From Verrucomicrobiaceae bacterium (GTDB lineage Bacteria > Verrucomicrobiota > Verrucomicrobiia > Verrucomicrobiales > Verrucomicrobiaceae): a stretch of 64,000 nt of DNA. Below are positions 51,921 to 60,532 of this stretch, piece by piece (positions within the stretch are counted from its first letter, which is position 1; the number at the start of each line of letters is the position of its first letter). The DNA is taken from the NCBI GenBank assembly GCA_015075365.1, contig JABTUN010000003.1, forward strand, positions 186,001 through 250,000. The letters are read 5' to 3'. Below the pieces are notes generated by a model. That model did not search any database, was not told where the DNA came from, and was given only the letters and a program-made list of their open reading frames with translations. A program made the position numbers and the translations under genes.

Positions 51921-52765
51921 TTACTGACGATATCAAGCCCCCCCAGAGCAAGACCGCCCCCGTTTTTGTCTCCGAGTCCGTCACGGACACCGCTTTTGTG
52001 CAGGAGCAGGATTTCGCCGCCCGCCAGTACCGGGGTCGTCGCGAGAATCAGGAAGACTATTATGCGTTTGCCGACGCCGCCGAACTGGGGGAGCGCAGCC
52101 TGGAACGGCTCATGCTCGTCGTCGGGGACGGGCTCGGCGCCCATGCCGGCGGCAGCGTGGCCAGTTACATCGGTGTGAATGCCTTCGTCAGGGCCTATCA
52201 CGAGGTTGAGGGGCACCCGGCTGACAAACTCGACCACGCCCTGCAAACTGCCAACAGCACCCTTGGCTACATCACGGACCGGATGCCTGCCGTGGCACCG
52301 CCGATGGGCACCACGATGATTGGTGTGCTGGTGACCCACCAGTGGATGGAGTGGATCAGCGTCGGGGACTCCCCGTTGTTTCTGTTCCGCGAGGGCACGC
52401 TCTCCCGGGTGAACCAGGATCATTCCCTGGCACCGTTGATCGACGAACGTGCCAAGCGCGGGGAGATCAGCGCGGAGGAGGCCGCGCATCACCCGGACCG
52501 CCATACGCTCCAGTCCGCGCTGCTGGGCATGCCGCTGGCCATGATTGATGCACCACCCCACCCCATCGCCCTGCAAAAGGGGGACATCATCATCGGGGCG
52601 AGTGACGGCATCTTCACCCTGAGCCACAAGGCGCTGGAGGAACTCCTCAGCTTTGGCAAACACACGACCGCGGACAAGATCGCGGACGCCATCATCTTCG
52701 CCATCCGCCGCATCAACTACGAGCGTCAGGACAACACGACCGTGGGAGTGGTTAAGATTTCGTAA
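51917..52765 (+). CDS. PP2C-family protein serine/threonine phosphatase
   Basis: 282 residues starting at a GTG that overlaps the galM stop. It belongs to the PPM/PP2C metal-dependent phosphatases: RGRRENQEDYY, MLVVGDGLGAHAGGSVASY with the metal Asp, TTMIGVLVTHQWMEWISVGD and ASDGIFTLSHKALEE, ending RQDNTTVGVVKIS with the last metal Asp in QDN. It reverses Ser/Thr phosphorylation. The coupling with galM is unusual. No kinase gene is visible nearby. Confidence 0.9.
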   Translation: MITDDIKPPQSKTAPVFVSESVTDTAFVQEQDFAARQYRGRRENQEDYYAFADAAELGERSLERLMLVVGDGLGAHAGGSVASYIGVNAFVRAYHEVEGHPADKLDHALQTANSTLGYITDRMPAVAPPMGTTMIGVLVTHQWMEWISVGDSPLFLFREGTLSRVNQDHSLAPLIDERAKRGEISAEEAAHHPDRHTLQSALLGMPLAMIDAPPHPIALQKGDIIIGASDGIFTLSHKALEELLSFGKHTTADKIADAIIFAIRRINYERQDNTTVGVVKIS

Positions 52766-52969
52766 CCTCGGCGGAGAGCCGGTGCGTCATGCCGTGGCAG
52801 GTGGGACCGCAGGGGGTAAAAGGTAAATCCTTGCCAGAAAGCCTTTCGTGGGTAATAATTCACTCATATTAATTTCTCATCTTTGATAGCTTCTTACCGG
52901 CAAGCGGGTGAAAAGTTATGAAATATATGGAATTAATCTTGCCTCTATGATCGAGGCCGCCTACATTAC

Positions 52970-52975
52970 TATAAT
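52970..52975 (+). promoter_or_regulatory. Candidate -10 box (TATAAT) of the marR gene
   Basis: TATAAT lies 42 bases before the marR ATG in a 252-base AT-rich spacer (52766-53017). No clear -35 hexamer is seen at standard spacing. A CCTC-N7-GAGG inverted repeat at 52942-52956 could be an operator. Confidence 0.45.
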
Positions 52976-53017
52976 TCGAGACATTTCCGAAACCAATAGC
53001 TCTAAGGACTCCTCACC

Positions 53018-53464
53018 ATGACCAACGGCATTAAAAACCCGGCCAAAGACCACGCTAAATTGGCGGACTTCATTTTGTTCAGCCAGCGTGAGTTCTTGCT
53101 GAATCTGTCCCGCGAGCTCAACCGGGACAACATTTCCTTCGCCCAGTTCTTCCTGCTCAGCTACCTCTCCACCTCGCCGGAGCTGACCATGACGGACATC
53201 GCCCGCAAGATGGGACATTCCACTGCGGCCGCCACCGGCCTCGTGGACCGCTTGGAGAAATTGGGATACATGGAGCGCACCCACGCCATTGATGACCGCC
53301 GCAAGGTTCTCGTTCGCATCACGTCCCGCGGGCTGGAGCTGGTGAGCCGCCTGCGTGACGAGCTGCAAAACCAGGTGGCCGCAGCCATGAGCGAAACCTC
53401 CTCCCCGGACGCTGCTTCCTTCATCAGCTCCTACCGGACTTTGGATCCGGCCATGGCGCGCTAA
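53018..53464 (+). CDS. MarR-family transcriptional regulator
   Basis: A 148-residue homodimeric winged-helix regulator. Helices 1-2 are NPAKDHAKLADFILFSQREF; the DNA-binding part is TMTDIARKMGHSTAAATGLV followed by DRLEKLGYMERTHAIDDRRK, where DDRR is the wing. An AAGGA sequence precedes the ATG. It is a single-gene unit with a strong terminator, so autoregulation or control of distant targets is likely; ligand unknown. Confidence 0.92.
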   Translation: MTNGIKNPAKDHAKLADFILFSQREFLLNLSRELNRDNISFAQFFLLSYLSTSPELTMTDIARKMGHSTAAATGLVDRLEKLGYMERTHAIDDRRKVLVRITSRGLELVSRLRDELQNQVAAAMSETSSPDAASFISSYRTLDPAMAR

Positions 53465-53496
53465 AAGGCAAGATTTCCAACCCAACAGCCATATAA

Positions 53497-53532
53497 CCAA
53501 AGGGCACGGCGGATTTTCCCCGTGCCCTTTGG
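53497..53532 (+). terminator. Rho-independent-type hairpin after marR
   Basis: A perfect 13-base stem, CCAAAGGGCACGG (53497-53509) with CCGTGCCCTTTGG (53520-53532), around a 10-base loop, 32 bases past the stop. It is symmetrical at the ends (CCAAAG/CTTTGG) but has no long U tract. Confidence 0.75.
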
Positions 53533-53702
53533 CTTTGCCCTCCTAACCGGCGCGGGCTGGCTGGCCCCGGGACGCGGTGTTCGAGTTGCTGCGGTTCTTC
53601 AGGCCGACACGAGGACATTCCGGGCAAGGCGACGAAGGATGGTGGAGCTGGCATGCTACCAGAGTGGCATTTCGCCCTGTCCTCCCCGTGGCATCGTGCT
53701 GG

Positions 53703-54578
53703 ATGCGTTTTCTGATATCCTGCTTGTTTTTGACCGTGCTGGCGGTTGGGCCCGTTTTGCGTGCGGCAGACAGCACGCTGCCTCCCACAGAGGCCTTGGC
53801 ATGGGGAGCGGGCACGGGCTGGATGAACCTTCATGCCAATGGCGTGCACGGCGTGGTGGTAGGCAGCTGTTTCCTGGCGGGTAAAGCCTGGAGCGGTGGT
53901 CTGGGCTGGATCAATTTTGGAGATGGAGATCCGGCGAACGGCCACCGCTATTCCAACACCGACGGCGGCGATTTTGGCGTGAATCACGACGGCCTGGGGC
54001 GGCTCAGCGGCCTGGCATGGGGCGCGGGCATCGGCTGGGTGAACTTTGGCTGGGCGCAGGCGGATGATCCGAACGCGCCGCGCGTGGATCTGCTCACGGG
54101 CCACTTTGCCGGCCTGGCGTGGAGCGCGTCCACGGGCTGGATACAGCTCGGCACCGGCCAGTTGCGCACCGCGACGATTTTCGATGCGGACAGCGACTTC
54201 GACGGCATCAGCGACGCGTGGGAGCATCAATGGTTCGGCACACTGGCCGCCGCCAATGCCGTCAGTGACGCGGATCACGATGGGGCTGGCGACTGGCACG
54301 AGCACCACGCGCTGACGAATCCGATCCAGCCTGCGAGCAAGCTGCGCACGCTTCACCACGAGCCGGTGTCCGGCGGTGAACGGCTCTCCGTGACGTTCGC
54401 GAGCCAGCCCGGCCGCTTTTACCGCATCCAGATCAGCCTCGACCTCCTCAACTGGCAGGACTCTGACGCGGGCCTCATCCAGCCAGATCCCGGCACCAGC
54501 ACCACACGGCTGATCCGCTCGCTTTCGCCCGCGCAGACCTTTGTCCGCCTTCAACCGGTGAAACCGCTCCAACCCTGA
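53703..54578 (+). CDS. Secreted protein with WG-type repeats and calcium-binding motif
   Basis: About 291 residues from the ATG at 53703, preceded by 40 codons of unlikely leader. The signal is MRFLISCLFLTVLAVGPVLR. There follow four related units: LAWGAGTGWMNLH, AWSGGLGWINFGDGD, LAWGAGIGWVNFG and LAWSASTGWIQLG, spaced 35-55 residues apart, then DADSDFDGISDAWEHQWFG, a type-3-like calcium repeat, and a beta-rich C-terminus (PGRFYRIQISLDLLNWQD) shared with the DUF1800 protein downstream. First gene of a secreted-protein unit. Confidence 0.75.
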   Translation: MRFLISCLFLTVLAVGPVLRAADSTLPPTEALAWGAGTGWMNLHANGVHGVVVGSCFLAGKAWSGGLGWINFGDGDPANGHRYSNTDGGDFGVNHDGLGRLSGLAWGAGIGWVNFGWAQADDPNAPRVDLLTGHFAGLAWSASTGWIQLGTGQLRTATIFDADSDFDGISDAWEHQWFGTLAAANAVSDADHDGAGDWHEHHALTNPIQPASKLRTLHHEPVSGGERLSVTFASQPGRFYRIQISLDLLNWQDSDAGLIQPDPGTSTTRLIRSLSPAQTFVRLQPVKPLQP

Positions 54579-54592
54579 TCTCCCGCATTCTC

Positions 54593-55792
54593 ATGAAACC
54601 ACGCCTCATCCTACTCGCCGCGCTGCTGTCCTCCTCACAGACATTTGCACAAGGTTCTCTGACACCGCCTCCGGGTCCGCCTGTGGCCTCGATGAAGACG
54701 CTCGATCAAATCGAGCCGCGCATCGATCTGGCCACGGTGGCCACGGACGCGAACAACCGCTTCGTCATCAGCCAGCCTGGCTGCTACTACCTGTCCTCCA
54801 ACATCGCGGCCACGGGTAAAAATGGCATCGCCATCCATGTGGACAATGTCAGCATCGACCTCGGCGGTTTCAGCCTGATCGGCGACGGCACGGCAAACCG
54901 GCAGGGCATCTTTTCCTCCGTCGCGGTCAAGAACATCCGCGTCAGTCGCGGTACGATCCGGGGTTTTGCGGGGAGCGGCATCACCCTCAACGGCAGCAGG
55001 GATGTCCGCTTGGATGACCTCACCATCTCTGACAACGGTGTCAACGGGGTTCACTCGGGTGATGAGACGCTCGTTTCGCGCTGCATCATGCGTGACAACG
55101 CGGCCCACGGCATCTGGACGGAGACGAGGTCTGTCATCTCGCACTGCGCAGTCGTGGACAGCGGGCTGGTTGGGATCCGCGTGGCTCAAAAGTCGCAGGT
55201 TCGCAACTGCGTTGCGGACTCCAACGGCAGCATGGGCATCAACATTCTCGCTCACGGCCTGGTCGCCGACACCAGCGTGAGCGGGAATGGCGGGGCGGGG
55301 ATCTTTGGCGGCAATTTCCTCATCTGCCGGGACTGTGTCAGCAATGACAATGGCGGCCATGGCTTTCAACTCAGCAGCCATGTGCTTGTCAGCTCATGCG
55401 TGGCCGCCGGCAACCAGCAACACGGGTTTCAGATTCTCGACGGCGTGCTGACCGGCTGCAGCGCGACTGCCAACTATTACGATGGCATCTCGCTCGCGAC
55501 CGGCATCGTCAAAAACTGCCATTGTGTCGGCAACGGGGCGGGAGCGGGTGTCACAAGCGGCGCAGGCATCTCCACCAACGCCGGTTGCCGCATTGAGGGC
55601 AATGTCTGCTCCGGCAACGACATCGGCATCGCCGCACAAGGGGGGCTTTTCATCTCCAATCTCAGTCACAACAACACCGGGGGCGGCAATCCCTCCGCCA
55701 ACTACCACACGGGCGGCTCTTCCACCAATCTGGGGCCTGTGGTCAATGCCTCGACAGCCACGAACCCTGCGTCTAATTTCTCCCTGCCGTGA
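54593..55792 (+). CDS. Secreted right-handed beta-helix protein
   Basis: A 399-residue exported protein (MKPRLILLAALLSSSQTFAQ) with a NosD/pectate-lyase-like parallel beta helix. Repeated rungs include NGIAIHVDNVSIDLGGFSLI, HNGSRDVRLDDLTISDNGVN-like sequence, HGIWTETRSVISHCAVVDS and GIRVAQKSQVRNCVADSNGS. No catalytic aspartates or charged cleft are obvious, so it may bind rather than cleave polymers. It is coupled to the DUF1800 gene (GTGA overlap). Confidence 0.82.
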   Translation: MKPRLILLAALLSSSQTFAQGSLTPPPGPPVASMKTLDQIEPRIDLATVATDANNRFVISQPGCYYLSSNIAATGKNGIAIHVDNVSIDLGGFSLIGDGTANRQGIFSSVAVKNIRVSRGTIRGFAGSGITLNGSRDVRLDDLTISDNGVNGVHSGDETLVSRCIMRDNAAHGIWTETRSVISHCAVVDSGLVGIRVAQKSQVRNCVADSNGSMGINILAHGLVADTSVSGNGGAGIFGGNFLICRDCVSNDNGGHGFQLSSHVLVSSCVAAGNQQHGFQILDGVLTGCSATANYYDGISLATGIVKNCHCVGNGAGAGVTSGAGISTNAGCRIEGNVCSGNDIGIAAQGGLFISNLSHNNTGGGNPSANYHTGGSSTNLGPVVNASTATNPASNFSLP

Positions 55793-58389
55793 GTTTCCGC
55801 CACCTCCACCTCTTCCTCCTCGCGCACTCATTCGACGCGCTCGCGCTCGACTCGAACACGAACCAGCAGAGCGACATCTGGGAGATCGCGTATGGCGTTT
55901 CCGGTCTCGCGGCGGCGGCGGACGCGGATGGAGATGGCTTCACCAATGCCATTGAGAGCCTCGCGGGCACGAATCCGCTGGATGCGGCGGATTTCCCGAG
56001 ATCGGGCCTCATTCCGGGCCTGCCGGGTGAGATCCAGTTTTCTTGGCCCAGCCAGCCTGGGAAGCGTTATCGGCTTTACGGCAGCCCGGACCTCAATTCG
56101 GCCAATTTCACGCTTTTGGGCACTTTCACGGGCGATGGTGCCGCGATGCTCGAATCGCTGACCACGAACAATCAGAGCCGCTGGTTCTTCCAACTGGCCG
56201 CCGACGACCAGGACAGTGACAGCGACGGCCTCAGCGACTGGGAGGAGCATCAAATCGGCTTCAATCCGCTGCTGAATCACAGCGACCGCCACGACACGGT
56301 GGATCTGACACGAGTGCAAAACACGCTAAACGCCAGCAGCACGATCACCGTGGGCCTCATTGATGGCGACATGCGCGAGGACTGGCCGGACAAAGGCGTC
56401 ATCGCCATCCGTCGCAGCGGCGGGCTGCGGCCGCTCACGATCAACGTCACCCTCACCGGCAGCGCCGCGCGAAACACGGACTATACGACCAACATCGCAG
56501 CCTCGCAGGTGTCGATGCCCTTTGGTGCCCGCGAGGCTTGGGTCGAACTGACGCCGGTGAATGACGCGGATGCGGAAGGCATCGAAAACATCGTCGTAAC
56601 CGTCACCGCGGGCAGTGGATACACCCTGGGGAGCGTGACAAGCGCCACAGCATCGCTGGGTGATGCCTCAACGCTCCCCTGCGCGAAGGAAGCGGCGCGG
56701 TTTCTCATCCAGGCAGCGTTTGGCCCGGATCAGGACAGTGATGCGGACGGAGACGACATCCCGGAAAATGTCGAGGAGATCATGGGCACGGGCATCGCGG
56801 CATGGATCGAGGACCAGTTCACGCGGCCCAAAGGCTATCTCCAGCCCTACACTGACTGGGCGGCGCAGTATGCGAACGGCATGCAGCTCTACGGCAACTA
56901 CAAGCAGCACTCCTGGTGGCGGCGCGCAATGGGATCGCCAAAACTGCGGCCGGAGTCCGCCGACCAGCTCCCTGATCCGCTGCGGCAGCGTGTGGCCTTC
57001 GCGCTGAGCGAAATCCTCGTCACCAGCGACCGTCCGGAGACGCTGGCGGTCGATCAGCGTGGCATGGCGAATTATTACGACATCTTTGTCGAGCACGCCT
57101 TTGGCAACTACCTCGACATCCTCAAGGCGGTGGCCATGCATCCGGTGATGGGCGTGTATTTGAGCCATCTGGGCAACCAGAAGGCGAATCCCGCGCTCAA
57201 CATCCATCCCGATGAAAATTTCGCGCGCGAGATCATGCAGCTCTTCACCATCGGCTTGTGGGAGCTGGAGACGAACGGCATGCGCAAGACCTACCAGGCC
57301 CCGCATCCGTATGCGGGCCAGTTCATCCCGACCTACAGCAATGCGGACATCACGGAGCTCGCCCGCGTCTTCACCGGACTCACCTGGGGAGACAGCCCCA
57401 ACTTCAATCCGAACAACCTGCTCAACGGCGACCGCCTCCAGCCGATGAAAATCTGGGATGCGTTCCACGATTGCGAGCCGAAGACGCTGCTCGGCGGCCT
57501 GGCACTGCCCGCGCGCACGCCGAGTGCTGGAAACACCGGCACTGCCGGCGCGCTCGACATCGACGCGGCGGTGACAAATCTCTTCAATCACCCCAATGTC
57601 GGTCCCTTCATCGGCAGGCTGCTCATCCAGCGCTTTGTCACCTCGAATCCCAGCCACGACTACATCGGTCGCGTGGCCGCTGCGTTCAACGGCACCAGTC
57701 CGGCAGGGCCGCGTGGCGACATGAAGGCCACGATCAGGGCCATCCTGCTCGATCCTGAGGCGCGCGATCCTGCGATGATGGAATCGCCGACTTTTGGCAA
57801 GCTGCGGGAGCCTTTTCTACGCGTGGTGAATCTTGCCCGTGCCTACAACGCCGCCTCCACCTCCGGGCATTACCCGCTCGACCAGTTCGTGCTCGATCAC
57901 ATGCAGGACCCGATGAACTCGCCCAGCGTGTTCAATTTCTTCCTCCCAAATCACAGCCCGCCCGGTCCGGTGACGCAGATGGGTCTCGTGGCGCCGGAGT
58001 TTCAGATCATCAACGCCAGCAGCGCCATCACCGGCGCGAACTACTTCTTCAACGCCATCGGCAACAACGGCCTGCACCGCTGGGGCAACGGCAATCCCGA
58101 CTACGTTGTGAAACTGAATCTCGACACCGACCTCGCGCGCATCGTGCCTGCCGGCTTCATCAACCAGGACACTCCAAGCGTGGCAAACCTCATGGACAGC
58201 GATCCGCTCATCCGCCGCCTCGACATGAGCCTGCTCGGCGGCACCATGAGTCCGCGCCTCTTTCAGATCATCCGCGAATCCATCGACCGCGTGAAACCGC
58301 CCAACACGAGCTGGGAATGGCATCGCGAGCGCCTCCGGCTGCTCATCACCCTCATCGTCACCTCCGCGGAGTTCAACGTGCTGCGCTAA
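55789..58389 (+). CDS. DUF1800 protein with Calx-beta and calcium repeats
   Basis: An 866-residue protein starting with a GTG that overlaps the previous TGA. Residues 25-50 and 140-165 are DxDxDG calcium repeats (ADADGDGFTNAIESLAGTNP, DQDSDSDGLSDWEEHQIGFN). A Calx-beta-like part (about 180-285) follows, then DUF1800 (about 295-860: EAARFLIQAAFGPDQDSDAD, NPALNIHPDENFAREIMQLF, PDPLRQRVAFALSEIL). DUF1800 proteins are regularly partnered with DUF1501 proteins, here at 59060. The N-terminus lacks a strong signal peptide. Enzymatic role unknown. Confidence 0.9.
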   Translation: MSFRHLHLFLLAHSFDALALDSNTNQQSDIWEIAYGVSGLAAAADADGDGFTNAIESLAGTNPLDAADFPRSGLIPGLPGEIQFSWPSQPGKRYRLYGSPDLNSANFTLLGTFTGDGAAMLESLTTNNQSRWFFQLAADDQDSDSDGLSDWEEHQIGFNPLLNHSDRHDTVDLTRVQNTLNASSTITVGLIDGDMREDWPDKGVIAIRRSGGLRPLTINVTLTGSAARNTDYTTNIAASQVSMPFGAREAWVELTPVNDADAEGIENIVVTVTAGSGYTLGSVTSATASLGDASTLPCAKEAARFLIQAAFGPDQDSDADGDDIPENVEEIMGTGIAAWIEDQFTRPKGYLQPYTDWAAQYANGMQLYGNYKQHSWWRRAMGSPKLRPESADQLPDPLRQRVAFALSEILVTSDRPETLAVDQRGMANYYDIFVEHAFGNYLDILKAVAMHPVMGVYLSHLGNQKANPALNIHPDENFAREIMQLFTIGLWELETNGMRKTYQAPHPYAGQFIPTYSNADITELARVFTGLTWGDSPNFNPNNLLNGDRLQPMKIWDAFHDCEPKTLLGGLALPARTPSAGNTGTAGALDIDAAVTNLFNHPNVGPFIGRLLIQRFVTSNPSHDYIGRVAAAFNGTSPAGPRGDMKATIRAILLDPEARDPAMMESPTFGKLREPFLRVVNLARAYNAASTSGHYPLDQFVLDHMQDPMNSPSVFNFFLPNHSPPGPVTQMGLVAPEFQIINASSAITGANYFFNAIGNNGLHRWGNGNPDYVVKLNLDTDLARIVPAGFINQDTPSVANLMDSDPLIRRLDMSLLGGTMSPRLFQIIRESIDRVKPPNTSWEWHRERLRLLITLIVTSAEFNVLR

Positions 58390-58406
58390 ACGCGAACGTC
58401 AGCCTC

Positions 58407-58754
58407 TTATGAACTCTCTTCATCCAACGGCGGCCGGCCTTCGTGGCGGACCTCAAGCACGACCACGGTTTTGGCGGCTTCGTCGATCCAGAACAGCACC
58501 CGCCAGCCACGGCCGGACTTCCACGGGCGGAAGAGCATGCGGCGCAAGACGATTTCAGGATGCCACCGGCCATTCTCAGCAGCCAGGCCATGCCGCTCAG
58601 GATGACGGGACAGTCTTTCGAGCGCCTCATGGAGTTTCGCCCTCCAGCGTTCCGCCAGTTCATCTCCTCCATGCCGCACATGCGTTTCATACCAGATCAT
58701 CTGGTCGTTCATGGACGACAGTGCGTCAGGAGATACTTCCAGATGATAATTCAT
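58407..58754 (-). CDS. ParE/RelE-like toxin
   Basis: 115 residues of the RelE/ParE fold: LEVSPDALSSMNDQMIWYET, RWRAKLHEALERLSRHPERH, and RRMLFRPWKSGRGWRVLFWI, ending VVVLEVRHEGRPPLDEE. The W-R-V-L-F-W core and the C-terminal basic region fit this family. Its ATG overlaps the antitoxin stop by 4 bases. It is in reverse orientation between the DUF1800 and DUF1501 genes. Confidence 0.82.
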   Translation of the reverse strand: MNYHLEVSPDALSSMNDQMIWYETHVRHGGDELAERWRAKLHEALERLSRHPERHGLAAENGRWHPEIVLRRMLFRPWKSGRGWRVLFWIDEAAKTVVVLEVRHEGRPPLDEESS

Positions 58755-58999
58755 CGGGTCCGTGCCGCATGTCTCACAGCGGCCTGCGTCTTGAGCCGCT
58801 GCATCGCCTCTTCGAGCGGAATGCCCCGCTCACCACGCGCGCACGCCATCACCGCCCTCTGCAACCTTTCATCCATCGTCTTCTCGTAAGCATCCCAGTC
58901 CATGCCACGCAATGCCTTCATGGATGCTTCAACCCAGACATCCTCTTCACCCCGACCGGCGCGGTAGGGAGTGGGTTCTTCCTGAAGTTCCATGCTCAT
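58751..58999 (-). CDS. Antitoxin of the ParE-like module
   Basis: 82 residues, charged and mainly helical (VWVEASMKALRGMDWDAYEK, ERGIPLEEAMQRLKTQAAVR). This pattern, a short helical protein ahead of ParE/RelE, is usual for the antitoxins of plasmid-stabilisation type; an obvious DNA-binding domain is not seen. It begins at 58999 and couples to the toxin by an ATGA overlap. Confidence 0.72.
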   Translation of the reverse strand: MSMELQEEPTPYRAGRGEEDVWVEASMKALRGMDWDAYEKTMDERLQRAVMACARGERGIPLEEAMQRLKTQAAVRHAARTR

Positions 59000-59059
59000 G
59001 CGCAGAGCCTAGCATGAGCCACCGTCGTTCCGCAATCCGCATTTCAAACACCCAACGCC

Positions 59060-60490
59060 ATGATCACCTTCTCCCAAAATCGACGCCAGTTCCTCGGGCA
59101 GGCCAGTTGCGCGGCGGTGAGTTCCATCCCGGTGCTCAACACGCTGCTGAATCTCTCTTTCGCCGAAAAGCTCTCCGCCGTGACCGCGCCGGCGAACGGT
59201 GAGTATCGCGCGCTGGTGTGCCTTTTCCTCTCCGGCGGCAACGACAGCTTCAACATGCTCGTGCCGCGCGATCCGGCCGCGTACGCGCAGTATCAGGCCT
59301 CACGGTCAAACCTCGCTCTCGCGCCCGGCTCGCTCATCGACATCCATCCCGCAGGCCTGCCAGATTTTGCCGTGCATTACCGCATGCCGGAGGTCGCGAG
59401 TCTTTTTGAAGCCGGAAACGCGGCTTTCGTGGCCAATGTCGGCACCTTGATCGAGCCGGTGCAGAACCGCACGCAGGTCAATACACTCGCGAAACTGCTC
59501 CCGCTCGGCCTTTTCTCACACTCGGACCAAATCGAGCAGTGGCAGACCAGCATGCCTCATCAGCGTTCCGGCATCGGCTGGGCCGGACGCACGGCGGATC
59601 TGCTTCAAGGGCTGAACGGGAATCAAAAAGTGCCGATGAACATCTCCCTCGACGGCGGCAACACCTGGCAGACGGGCGACACCGTGGCCGAATACGCCAT
59701 CACCACCGATGGCGCGGTGGGGCTGGAGAACTACCGTTTTGGCTGGCAGCAGTATGACGCCGCCGCGCAGGGCTACAGCCAGGGTGTGGACAGCCATCTC
59801 GCGCAGCAATACAGCAACGTGCTCATGCAGACCTTCAACACGCGCAAGAAGGCCGCGCTCGACGCCTACAACGCCTTCACCACCGCCACCTCCGCCGCGT
59901 TGCCTGGAAACATCACCTTTCCAGACACCTATGTGGGCAACCGTCTCGAAATGATCGCCAAGGCGGTGTATGGACACGCGCACGCCGCGCTAGGAGCCAT
60001 GCGGCAGACCTTCTTCATCAACTTCGGTGGATGGGATCATCACAGCGGTGTGCTGAACTACCAGGCAAGCATGCTCCCGCAGGTCAGCGCGGCCATCGGC
60101 GCGTTCTACAACCAGCTTGTCGCCATGGGCATGCAAAACAACGTCACGCTCTTCACCGCGTCCGACTTTGGCCGCACGCTCACCAGCAACGGCCAGGGCA
60201 GCGATCACGCCTGGGGCGGGAACCAGCTTGTCGTGGGCGGCAGCGTGCTCGGCCAGAAGATTTACGGTCAGTATCCCAGCCTCGCGCTCAATCCGCAAAG
60301 CGGCCCGGAGCAAAACCCGCTCGACCTCGGCAGCGGCCGGCTCATCCCCACCACAAGCTGCGACCAATACTTTGCCGAACTCGCCCTCTGGCTCGGTGTC
60401 CCTCCCTCGGATCTTCCGCTCGTGCTGCCCAACCTTGGCAATTTCTGGTCCACCGGCAGTTCTTCGCCTCCGATCGGCTTTCTGGCGTGA
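59060..60490 (+). CDS. DUF1501 family secreted protein
   Basis: 476 residues of DUF1501. N-terminal NRRQFLGQASCAAVSSIPVL is a Tat-like leader with an RR pair. Landmarks are CLFLSGGNDSFNMLVPRDPA, LLPLGLFSHSDQIEQWQTSM, NFGGWDHHSGVLNYQASML and FTASDFGRTLTSNGQGSDHA. It is a different subgroup from the DUF1501 protein at 537 and is the usual partner of the DUF1800 protein upstream, from which it is separated by the opposite-strand toxin-antitoxin pair. Confidence 0.92.
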   Translation: MITFSQNRRQFLGQASCAAVSSIPVLNTLLNLSFAEKLSAVTAPANGEYRALVCLFLSGGNDSFNMLVPRDPAAYAQYQASRSNLALAPGSLIDIHPAGLPDFAVHYRMPEVASLFEAGNAAFVANVGTLIEPVQNRTQVNTLAKLLPLGLFSHSDQIEQWQTSMPHQRSGIGWAGRTADLLQGLNGNQKVPMNISLDGGNTWQTGDTVAEYAITTDGAVGLENYRFGWQQYDAAAQGYSQGVDSHLAQQYSNVLMQTFNTRKKAALDAYNAFTTATSAALPGNITFPDTYVGNRLEMIAKAVYGHAHAALGAMRQTFFINFGGWDHHSGVLNYQASMLPQVSAAIGAFYNQLVAMGMQNNVTLFTASDFGRTLTSNGQGSDHAWGGNQLVVGGSVLGQKIYGQYPSLALNPQSGPEQNPLDLGSGRLIPTTSCDQYFAELALWLGVPPSDLPLVLPNLGNFWSTGSSSPPIGFLA

Positions 60491-60532
60491 AAGGCGGCAT
60501 TGCAGCCGCGTGTGCCTTCGGCATAGAAACGC

